The translations under genes were made by a program, and so were the position numbers. From Desulfobacteraceae bacterium (GTDB lineage Bacteria > Desulfobacterota > Desulfobacteria > Desulfobacterales > SURF-15): a DNA stretch of 12,283 nt. Every line of letters begins with the position of its first letter. Position 1 is the stretch's first letter. The stretch covers positions 1 through 12,283 of the forward strand of contig QZKK01000216.1 of NCBI GenBank assembly GCA_003599475.1, written 5' to 3'. This document shows positions 1 through 6,225 of the stretch, one piece after another. The notes under the pieces were generated by a model that was given only the letters and a program-made list of their open reading frames with translations, was not told the origin of the DNA and searched no databases.

Positions 1-432
1 TATATTGGTGACACTGCTTTCTTCGAAAATTGAGCCGACCCCTGTAGGAGTATAAAAGGCGGCGATACCCGCGCCGGCGGCTCGGTATTTTTCGGCAAGA
101 GTACCCATGGGGAAGACTTCGAGCTCTATTTTGCCTGCCCTGACCGCCTGCTCGAAGGGGTCCTGCAGGCCTTTGGATGCCGAACGGAAAAGTCCATAAG
201 AGTCTATCACCTTCTTAATCTGATTATTATTTATCAGATCTGCCATTAAGTCGAAAGCGCCAACAAATGGACCACAGCCACAGGCAAGAGTGAGGTCCTT
301 TACTCCCCTGGTAACCAGAGCTTGCAATAAGTCCCGCGGGACTCCGCAAGTAAAGAAACCGGGAATGGCTATGATTGCCCCATCAGGTATATCGGAAATC
401 GCCTCTTCCAAATTGGACAAGATCTTGTTCAC
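1..432 (-). CDS. Family I CoA-transferase, A subunit (partial)
   Basis: This is the first 144 codons of the alpha/A subunit of a family I CoA-transferase (the 3-oxoacid / acetate CoA-transferase type), which moves CoA between two organic acids; the C-terminal end lies off the left edge. The start is a GTG at 432-430, preceded on the minus strand by a strong AGGAGG about six bases upstream. Seen in the translation: an early DGAIIAIPGFF segment, the family pattern of Gly-rich strand then LLQAL, and a very characteristic PMGTLAEKYRAAGAGIAAFY followed by TPTGVGS near residues 110-135. That block is close to diagnostic for A subunits. The B subunit, which carries the catalytic Glu, would be expected next to the left, outside the window. 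The gene is transcribed away from the main cluster, with about 1.25 kb between its start and the CaiB-like gene, so it may be co-regulated or belong to a separate unit. The substrate cannot be read from the sequence. Confidence 0.9.
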   Translation of the reverse strand, partial: MNKILSNLEEAISDIPDGAIIAIPGFFTCGVPRDLLQALVTRGVKDLTLACGCGPFVGAFDLMADLINNNQIKKVIDSYGLFRSASKGLQDPFEQAVRAGKIELEVFPMGTLAEKYRAAGAGIAAFYTPTGVGSIFEESSVTNI

Positions 433-1464
433 TTATCCCCTCCTGTATGCAGGTTTTTTTATGCTTCTGAAAACCCACGGCAAGATTTCTAAAAAAGCAT
501 TTTCACAACATCGCTCTGACAGCTTTTAAAATCGTGGCCATTGAATTAAAAATCTTCAGAAGTTTAATCATCACAGAAGTAAAGATATTGAGGATATCTG
601 CACTGTATTCGAACTGAAAGTCAATACTTTTTTATATTGGATTACAAACATACCAGGTTTTTCTATGCTGCAGCCGATAACGAATCCGCATGCTGTAAGT
701 GAAAGAGCGGTTTATGGCAGAGAGCACTATCGACGGCCTCATAAAAGCTGGTCAACTAATGGCCTAACCACAATATGTTGTATTCTACATGATATCAAAT
801 ACAAATTATTGTATACCACAATACTTCAAGTTCATTAACCGGTCGCCTCGGAAAAATATTTTTAAAAAAAACTTGACAAGCCATTTTAGATATGAAAGAG
901 AGTTAGGAAAATATTTAAATAACCGGTTGATAAATTTATTCGATTAACAAAGCCGATGCAGGGCTCGGAGGGAGAATCTGCATAGGCCTCTGTAAAGTGC
1001 CACTTGTTTTCCAGCCAGAACTGGAAATGAAATAAATTGATGAAGGGGGATTCTGGATACGTCCAAGATCCCATAATGTTGCTTTTAGGGCTTCGGTTAT
1101 CCCATTCCGATGAGATGATCGATACCGATTAGTTTCGATACAGAAGGACTTTCAGAGACATCCCTGTGGTAGGATATGAAGGCCGGCAAAATCCTGCATA
1201 TAGTCGAGTAATTGCAAATCCGAGCGGCCGGCAACGAGACATATAAATTCTTTTTGGATTTGCTATGTTTTCGGTCATTTTTACATCATCGATTCTTCCT
1301 TTAGAATTTTCTACCTCGCTGCATGATACTTACGACGAAAGGAATTATTTCAAATACTAGATCGCGTTAGCTAAAAGACTTCATTTGGCGAAATATCACC
1401 GACCTGTGACCGTGCCTGCCACACGTTACTGATATTTCGGCCTCAAAAAAAGAAAGGAGGCCGA
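433..1464. other. Long AT-rich intergenic region between divergent units
   Basis: About 1 kb with no gene I can support. It is visibly richer in A and T than the flanking genes. It separates the leftward CoA-transferase gene from the rightward operon and should therefore contain both promoters. I see no clean sigma-70 promoter: there is a perfect TTGACA at 873-878 but no TATAAT-like box at proper spacing. On the minus strand a TTGACT (complement of 619-624) has only a poorly spaced AT-rich partner. What does stand out is a cluster of TTGT/ACAA palindromes at 770-821, two short direct repeats, and overlapping inverted repeats at 1389-1465. These are listed separately. Confidence 0.6.
770..821. 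promoter_or_regulatory. Cluster of ACAA-N4-TTGT palindromes (putative operator)
   Basis: Two copies of the palindrome ACAA-N4-TTGT occur at 770-781 and 801-812, exactly 31 bp apart, close to three DNA helical turns. The second extends to ATACAA-N4-TTGTAT (799-814). Its right half also forms a further palindrome, TTGT-N5-ACAA, at 809-821. In addition TTGTATT (778-784) and AATACAA (798-804) form a 7-bp inverted repeat spanning the two sites. Paired dyads on the same face of the helix are typical of dimeric repressor or activator binding. TTGT/ACAA half sites are used by several GntR- and MarR-type regulators, but no regulator gene is in view and the assignment is inference. Either divergent unit could be controlled. 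Confidence 0.4.
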
Positions 1465-1465
1465 A
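1389..1465 (+). promoter_or_regulatory. Leader with two mutually exclusive hairpins masking a Shine-Dalgarno site
   Basis: Stem A pairs 1389-1398 (CGAAATATCA) perfectly with 1430-1439, with a 31-nt loop that can hold a small 4-bp hairpin (1411-1414 with 1422-1425). Stem B pairs 1436-1444 (TTCGGCCTC) perfectly with 1457-1465 (GAGGCCGAA), 9 bp around a purine-rich 12-nt loop. Stem B buries the GAGG of the Shine-Dalgarno sequence AAGGAGG (1454-1460) and the first base of the ATG at 1465. The two stems share 1436-1439, so they compete. This is the usual layout of a translational on/off switch: B closed means the site is hidden, A closed means it is freed. It matches no riboswitch class I recognise; a DNA operator is an alternative reading of the dyads. 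Confidence 0.4.
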
Positions 1466-1647
1466 TGAAAAAGTTCACCATTACTGTAGATTTTCCAAGA
1501 TCTGGGATCGAGTTAGTTTTTAAAATCCAAGCCTCTGGGACGAATCATCCTTTCCCATCAAAATTGGCAAATGATTCTATGAAAACATTCAACCGAAATA
1601 CCTCCAAAATCATTTGGATGGATATGTCTTTACTTTTTCAACCATGA
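1465..1647 (+). CDS. Small hypothetical ORF, possible leader peptide or gene remnant (60 aa)
   Basis: An ATG at 1465 follows a strong AAGGAGG at 1454-1460 with a short 4-nt spacer; the ORF ends at TGA 1645-1647, 39 nt before the ATG of the CaiB-like gene. The product begins MKKFTITVDF and shows no domain, signal peptide or membrane segment I recognise. Reasons to take it seriously are the good ribosome binding site, the hairpin that overlaps that site, and its position directly ahead of the operon. It could be a leader peptide whose translation affects the downstream genes, or the 5' remnant of a decayed gene. There is no similarity evidence that the peptide itself is functional. Confidence 0.35.
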   Translation: MKKFTITVDFPRSGIELVFKIQASGTNHPFPSKLANDSMKTFNRNTSKIIWMDMSLLFQP

Positions 1648-1686
1648 TGGGCGCTGAGCTTAAATTCATTGAAACGGAGTTGTCCT

Positions 1687-2901
1687 ATGATTCTTGAAGG
1701 GATTCGAATGATTGAGTGGTCATCTTGGCAAGTTGGGCCGATTGCCGGAAGGCTTTTAGCCAGCATGGGAGCTGAAGTAATCAAGATAGAGGACATGAAA
1801 GGGGGTGACCCGGCCCGCGCCATGCAACGAGTCTGGGGGGTAGGCACCAGACTTTCCAATGACCATAGTATTCATCATGAGCTCTATAATCACAGTAAGA
1901 AATGCATTTGTATTGATCTGAACAAGACGGAGGGACGCGAGATCGTTTACCGTCTGGTCTCCAAATCAGATATCTTCATTCAAAATTTGCGTCTCGGTGT
2001 GGCTGAACGGATGGGGATGACCTACGATATACTTCGGCAGCATAATCCTAAATTGATCTATGCGAATGGGAGAGGGTTGGGGCCCAAAGGGCCCGATGCC
2101 CACCTTGCTTCCATGAATGAAGTCGGATTGGCACGGTCCGGTATCATGTTTACTCCGCTTGGGGATTCAAACCCGCCCACACCGGTTGGAGGGGGCCTTG
2201 CAGACCAGGTTACGGCTATTGTCCTCGCCTTCGGCCTTGTCAGCGCTCTTTTAGCTCGGGAAAGGCTGGGGATAGGACAGGAGATTACCACCTCCCAGCT
2301 GGCGGCGATGATCACGCTGAATGAGCTTCCAGTTGCTGTCACGGGTTTTACGAATCTGAAGTTTCCGAATCGCGATCGAACTTGTGCGAATAATCCTCTT
2401 TGGAATTCATACAAATGCAAAGAGGGACGGTGGATTATGCTTGCCCATCTCCAATCTGACCGTTACTGGACCGCATTCTGCACCGCCATTGAGCGACCAG
2501 ACCTGGAACATCATCCTCTGTTTGATAACATGGTCAAACGAGAAAAAAATTGCAGGGAACTCATTCGGATTCTTGACGAGGTTTTCCTGAGGAGGACTTA
2601 CGCGGATTGGAGGGGTCTACTGGAGAAGCAGCGCTTGATCTACACTTCTGTTAATGATTTTAATCAGTTGCTCGAGGATCCGCAGGTCACAGCCAACGAT
2701 TACGTTACCGAGTATGAACATCCGGTACTGGGAAAGATACGGCTGCCCAGTTTTCCGGTAAGATTCCATCAAACGCCTGCTGTGGATGTACGGTCTCCAG
2801 CCCCTGTATATGGCCAGCATACCGAGGATGTCCTGATCGAAATCGGAGGGTACACGTGGGATGAACTGACGAAACTTAAAGAAAAGGAAGTGATCCCTTG
2901 A
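1687..2901 (+). CDS. CaiB/BaiF-type (family III) CoA-transferase
   Basis: A 404-residue member of the family III CoA-transferases, cytoplasmic enzymes that move CoA between two carboxylic acids through aspartyl-CoA chemistry. Known relatives include formyl-CoA:oxalate CoA-transferase, CaiB, and BbsEF, which activates benzylsuccinate. Seen here: the N-terminal GRLLASMGAEVIKIED (residues 21-36) with GGDPAR just after, a KKCICIDLNKTEGREI strand-turn, then IFIQNLRLG, the NPKLIYANGRGLGPKGP block (120-136), and ALLARERLGIGQ after the active-site region. Asp173 in GGGLADQVT lines up with the catalytic Asp of the family. The ATG at 1687 is chosen because GGAG lies seven bases upstream; an in-frame TTG at 1669 has no such support. 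The length is normal for one subunit. It is the first full gene of the operon, 34 nt before the Zn-ribbon gene. Only one copy is present, so it may work as a homodimer. Substrates are unknown; a dicarboxylic or aryl acid would fit the context. Confidence 0.92.
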   Translation: MILEGIRMIEWSSWQVGPIAGRLLASMGAEVIKIEDMKGGDPARAMQRVWGVGTRLSNDHSIHHELYNHSKKCICIDLNKTEGREIVYRLVSKSDIFIQNLRLGVAERMGMTYDILRQHNPKLIYANGRGLGPKGPDAHLASMNEVGLARSGIMFTPLGDSNPPTPVGGGLADQVTAIVLAFGLVSALLARERLGIGQEITTSQLAAMITLNELPVAVTGFTNLKFPNRDRTCANNPLWNSYKCKEGRWIMLAHLQSDRYWTAFCTAIERPDLEHHPLFDNMVKREKNCRELIRILDEVFLRRTYADWRGLLEKQRLIYTSVNDFNQLLEDPQVTANDYVTEYEHPVLGKIRLPSFPVRFHQTPAVDVRSPAPVYGQHTEDVLIEIGGYTWDELTKLKEKEVIP

Positions 2902-2935
2902 CACAAACTTCTATGCGGAAGGAGAACGGAGAATT

Positions 2936-3397
2936 ATGGAAAATGCTCTCAAAAAAAAGGTTCCGGTTGTGGAAGGATTTTTCACATGGCCTGCAGACCA
3001 ACCATCCCTGATCGGCGGGCGATGCAAGACCTGCGGTCGATACTTCTTTCCGAAGCATTATCCTGTTCATCGACCGGACTGCCTGAAAGAAGATCTCGAA
3101 GAGGTCACGTTAAGCTCTCAAGGGAAGCTTGCAAGCTTTACATGGGAATACTACAAGCCGCCCCCACCTTTCCGGAGTGCAGATCCCTTTATCCCTTTCG
3201 GGGTCGGTCTGGTCGAATTGCCCGAAGGGATAAGGGTCATGGGGATGCTCACGAACTGTCAGTTTGAAGATCTGGAGATCGATGCGCCGGTAGAGTTGGT
3301 TATTGATAAGCTTTACGCGGATGACCAGGGGAATGAGTTTCTGACCTGGAAGTTTAAACTTCTGACAACCAGGAGAGGAAAGGAGGCGGGGAGATGA
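2936..3397 (+). CDS. Zn-ribbon / OB-fold (DUF35-type) thiolase partner
   Basis: A 153-residue DUF35 protein: an N-terminal helix, a rubredoxin-like zinc ribbon, then an OB fold that contacts acyl-CoA. Such proteins pair with thiolase-like enzymes, for example BbsA with BbsB (benzoylsuccinyl-CoA thiolase) and ChsH2 with the Ltp2 aldolase. Visible here: CKTCGRYFFP at residues 30-39 supplies two Cys, and C49 in HRPDC a third. The fourth position, usually Cys, is not Cys; His45 is nearby and may replace it. The OB part contains GKLASFTWEYYKPPPP, then PFIPFGVGLVELPEGIRVMGML, typical of the family. The ATG at 2936 has CGGAG five bases upstream. The stop overlaps the next start in an ATGA, indicating translational coupling with the thiolase-like gene and a stable complex. 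Regulation would be that of the operon. Confidence 0.87.
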   Translation: MENALKKKVPVVEGFFTWPADQPSLIGGRCKTCGRYFFPKHYPVHRPDCLKEDLEEVTLSSQGKLASFTWEYYKPPPPFRSADPFIPFGVGLVELPEGIRVMGMLTNCQFEDLEIDAPVELVIDKLYADDQGNEFLTWKFKLLTTRRGKEAGR

Positions 3398-4572
3398 GGA
3401 AGGTTGCTGTCATCGGTGCTGGCGTTCACCCCTGGGGAAAATTTACCGGAAAAACCGTGGTTGATCTGGCTTCGACCGCTTGCCGGAACGCCCTTCAATC
3501 CGCGGGTGTGGACTGGAAAGATATCCAAGCGGTCGTTGCGGGAGTCTACAAGTATGGTGCAGAATCCGGTTTTATCCTGGGCCAGTCCCTGGCCTCTCGG
3601 ATGGGAGAGACCGGGATTCCGATCACCAACGTCTATAATATGTGTGCCACCGGCACGAGCTGCTTTAGGACGGCTTATCTGAATGTGGCTTCTGGAGAAT
3701 GTGATATCGCCCTTGCCGTCGCAGCCGATATTTCGCCGCCGGGATTTTTGCCTACTTCCGGAGGAGATCCTTCCGACCCGGCCTGTGTGCGCTTCAGCAT
3801 GGTTGGATCTCCAAATCCTGCTTACTGGGCACTGGATTGCCGTATTCGGATGCATCAATACGGGACGACAGAAACCCATCTTGCCAAAGCCAAAGTATCC
3901 TGCAGTACCCACGGATCGATGAATCCCTACGCGCGATACAAGCGGAAATTTACCCTGGAAGAAGTGATGAATTCACCCATTGTGGCCGATCCACTCAGGT
4001 TGTTCGAAATCTGTGCCACGAGCGATGGTTCGGCGGCCGTCATCCTCTGCAGCCTGGATGCGGCAAAAAGGTTTACTTCGAAACCGGTCATGATCGCCGG
4101 CGTCGGTCTGGGCAGCAGCCTCTATGGGGACAACACATGCCGGCTGGGGTATCTTTCCTTTCCTGCAGAAGCGGAGGCACCCAGGTTGAGCGAAAGCGCT
4201 CAATCATCGAAGATGGCCTACGAACAGGCCGGAATGGGACCTGAGGACATGGACTTCGTTGAGCTGCCGGATAATAGCTCATGGCATTATTTGACCTATC
4301 TCGAAGTCCTTGGGTTTTGCCCGCCCGGCGATGCAGACCGCATGCTCGATGATGGAATGACAGCCATTGGCGGTAAGTTGCCGGTTTGCCCGAGCGGGGG
4401 GGTGGCTTCTTTTGGAGAGGCGACGACTTCTCAAGGATTGCTCCAGATCTGTGAACTCTTTTGGCAGCTCAGGGGAGAGGCGGGGGAAAGACAGGTCAAG
4501 GGAGCAAAGTCGGCGATTTCCCAAACCTACGGTCTCATGGGGAACAGTGCCTGCACCATCTTAAAAGTTTGA
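3394..4572 (+). CDS. Thiolase-like protein (SCP-x/BbsB-type) with altered active site
   Basis: A 392-residue thiolase-fold protein of the lipid-transfer/SCP-x branch, expected to form or break a C-C bond next to an acyl-CoA carbonyl together with the preceding Zn-ribbon protein. The N-terminal VAVIGAGVHPWGKF and the nucleophile motif NMCATG (Cys84) are present, followed by SGECDIALAVAAD. The family core SDGSAAVIL lies at 210-218 and ELFWQLRGEAG in the C-terminal half. Two usual catalytic motifs differ. The position of HD.F / NEAF reads ELPDNSS (290-296). The GHP of the PSGG..GHP..ATG motif reads GEA (341-343), so the catalytic His is missing. The protein may be a thiolase using other residues, or an aldolase like Ltp2, or a member of a distinct BbsB-like subgroup. 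The start ATG overlaps the upstream stop by 4 nt (ATGA) and has AAAGGAGG upstream. Family assignment is strong; the reaction is inferred. Confidence 0.88.
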   Translation: MRKVAVIGAGVHPWGKFTGKTVVDLASTACRNALQSAGVDWKDIQAVVAGVYKYGAESGFILGQSLASRMGETGIPITNVYNMCATGTSCFRTAYLNVASGECDIALAVAADISPPGFLPTSGGDPSDPACVRFSMVGSPNPAYWALDCRIRMHQYGTTETHLAKAKVSCSTHGSMNPYARYKRKFTLEEVMNSPIVADPLRLFEICATSDGSAAVILCSLDAAKRFTSKPVMIAGVGLGSSLYGDNTCRLGYLSFPAEAEAPRLSESAQSSKMAYEQAGMGPEDMDFVELPDNSSWHYLTYLEVLGFCPPGDADRMLDDGMTAIGGKLPVCPSGGVASFGEATTSQGLLQICELFWQLRGEAGERQVKGAKSAISQTYGLMGNSACTILKV

Positions 4573-4583
4573 GGATTGAAATC

Positions 4584-6224
4584 ATGGCGATCGTAATGAA
4601 AGGGACAGGGGCCGCACCATGCAAAGCGGCCTGCCCGGCATGCATCGACATCCCCCGGTATATACGATTCATTGCGGAAGGAAAAACCCGGCAGGCTCTT
4701 GACGTCATCAGGGCAAAAGTTCCTTTTCCATCGGTTTTGGGCCGAGTCTGTCCCCGTCCATGTGAATCGGAATGCCGGCGGAGAGAATTGGATGAAGCTG
4801 TCTCGATTTGCCACCTGAAACGATTTGTAGCTGACTTCCATGAAAATTTGTGGTCGCACCATCTGCAGCCGAGGCCTCCTGCACGGTCGTCCAACGGCAA
4901 AAATGTGGCGGTTATCGGCTCCGGTCCATCGGGATTGACGTCGGCCTGCTATCTCGCAAACCTCGGATATTCAGTCACTGTATTTGAGGCCATGAGCAGA
5001 CCCGGAGGGATGATGGCATTTGGAATTCCATCGTATCGGCTGCCCCGGGATGTATTAGAGACAGAAATAAGATTGATTCCATCTTCCGTGATGATGAGGT
5101 TTGGGACCAGAATCGAATCCTTGGATGGGCTTTTCGATCAGGGGTTTCAAGCCGTCTTTATCGCCCTTGGCGCACAGGAATCGATCCGGCCCGGAATCCG
5201 GGGGGAGGATAGCTCAGGGGTAATGGACGGTCTTTCCCTGCTCAGGGATATGAATCTGGGACGTGAAGTAAGGTTGGGAAAGAAGGTGGCAGTGATCGGG
5301 GGGGGAAATGTCGCCGTGGACTGTTCCCGTTCGGCCCTGCGACTTGGGGCCGAAGAGGTGATCGTGATCTATCGCCGAAGCAGAATTGAAATGCCCGCCT
5401 ATCCTGAAGAAATCGAGCTGGCGCTGCGGGAAGGCGTGAATTTTCTTTTTCTATCAGCCCCAAAGAGCATTGTCCCGGATGAAGCCAGGTTAAAACTCGA
5501 ATTGATCCGGATGGAGCTCGGAGAGCCGGAAGCTGGTGGCCGTAAACGGCCAATTCCGATTCGGGGCAGCGAATTTGATGTGACATTCGATAATGTGATT
5601 GTCGCGGTTGGACAGAGGCCAAACATTCCAAAAGCTTTTCGGCTGGCCTTAACCCCCCAGGGTACGATTCAAGTTGATCCTGAAAATCTGGAGACAAGCC
5701 GGAAAGGAGTATTCGCGGGCGGGGATGTGGTCTCAGGACCTTCCAGCGTCATCCACGCAATCGCAATGGGAAGGAAGGCGGCCGGGTCAGTGGACCAGTA
5801 CCTGGGCGGAGAGGGGCTGATCGATTTGGTCCCCGCTCCTCCTATGGAAAAAACTCAGGTTCCCTATGGAAATGAAACGATCTATAGAAATCGTGTTCTT
5901 CTTTCGATGCTTGAGAAAAAAAAATGTGTGGAAAGTTTTTCCGAGGTCATCCAGGGATACAACCTGAATCAGGCCATGGAGGAGGCGCAGCGCTGTCTTC
6001 GATGTGATCAACAAGTCCTGGTTCAAGTGGATCTTGAACGGTGTGGCCAATGCTATACTTGCCAGATGGCCTGTTCACTTTCGTATCTCAAGGCTTGCAA
6101 CCCAGAAAAAGCCAGAATTAAAATTGCCCCCGATGAAATCCAATGGAAAGAGGATTGTGTAAGTGGATGTTCCTTTTGCATCCAATCTTGCTCTCGTGGC
6201 GCGCTTTCATTGGGAGGAGGATAG
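4584..6224 (+). CDS. FAD/NAD(P)-dependent oxidoreductase (GltD/NfnB-like) fused to C-terminal ferredoxin domain
   Basis: A 546-residue electron-transfer flavoprotein. The N-terminal Cys-rich domain (PCKAACPAC at 12-20 and VCPRPCESEC at 55-64) is the GltD-type iron-sulfur region. The FAD-binding motif AVIGSGPSGL is at 109-118, the NAD(P)-binding motif AVIGGGNVAVD at 236-246, and a C-terminal FAD contact GVFAGGDVVSGPSSV near 375-389. After the normal end of this family (RCLRC, 470-474) comes an extra domain with CGQCYTCQMAC (487-497) and CVSGCSFCIQSC (525-536), enough Cys for two [4Fe-4S] clusters and resembling ferredoxin subunits of AOR enzymes. It sits one base before the AOR gene, so it most likely links that enzyme to NAD(P)(H), like AorA plus AorC of Aromatoleum but in one chain. 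The ATG at 4584 is 11 nt after the thiolase stop, with GAGG upstream; a longer reading frame upstream overlaps the thiolase gene and lacks family similarity. Confidence 0.9.
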   Translation: MAIVMKGTGAAPCKAACPACIDIPRYIRFIAEGKTRQALDVIRAKVPFPSVLGRVCPRPCESECRRRELDEAVSICHLKRFVADFHENLWSHHLQPRPPARSSNGKNVAVIGSGPSGLTSACYLANLGYSVTVFEAMSRPGGMMAFGIPSYRLPRDVLETEIRLIPSSVMMRFGTRIESLDGLFDQGFQAVFIALGAQESIRPGIRGEDSSGVMDGLSLLRDMNLGREVRLGKKVAVIGGGNVAVDCSRSALRLGAEEVIVIYRRSRIEMPAYPEEIELALREGVNFLFLSAPKSIVPDEARLKLELIRMELGEPEAGGRKRPIPIRGSEFDVTFDNVIVAVGQRPNIPKAFRLALTPQGTIQVDPENLETSRKGVFAGGDVVSGPSSVIHAIAMGRKAAGSVDQYLGGEGLIDLVPAPPMEKTQVPYGNETIYRNRVLLSMLEKKKCVESFSEVIQGYNLNQAMEEAQRCLRCDQQVLVQVDLERCGQCYTCQMACSLSYLKACNPEKARIKIAPDEIQWKEDCVSGCSFCIQSCSRGALSLGGG

Positions 6225-6225
6225 A

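Noticed and set aside
442..460. CCTG-TATG-CAGG followed by seven T as an intrinsic terminator on the plus strand
   Set aside because: The stem is only four base pairs, and no plus-strand gene lies upstream in the window; it overlaps the ribosome site of the leftward gene instead.
873..901. TTGACA as a sigma-70 -35 box
   Set aside because: No TATAAT-like hexamer at 16-18 bp spacing; AT-rich DNA makes a lone -35 match weak evidence.
886..1074. 62-codon minus-strand ORF in the intergenic region
   Set aside because: No convincing ribosome site and no recognisable domain; the length is within chance for a non-coding region.
3313..3912. 199-codon minus-strand ORF
   Set aside because: It lies antisense to the Zn-ribbon and thiolase-like genes, which have clear family similarity; its own sequence is unlike any protein I know.
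6163..6225. Longer AOR start upstream of 6226
   Set aside because: It would overlap the coding end of the flavoprotein and lacks family similarity; the ATG at 6226 has an excellent GGAGG and begins at the normal AOR N-terminus.
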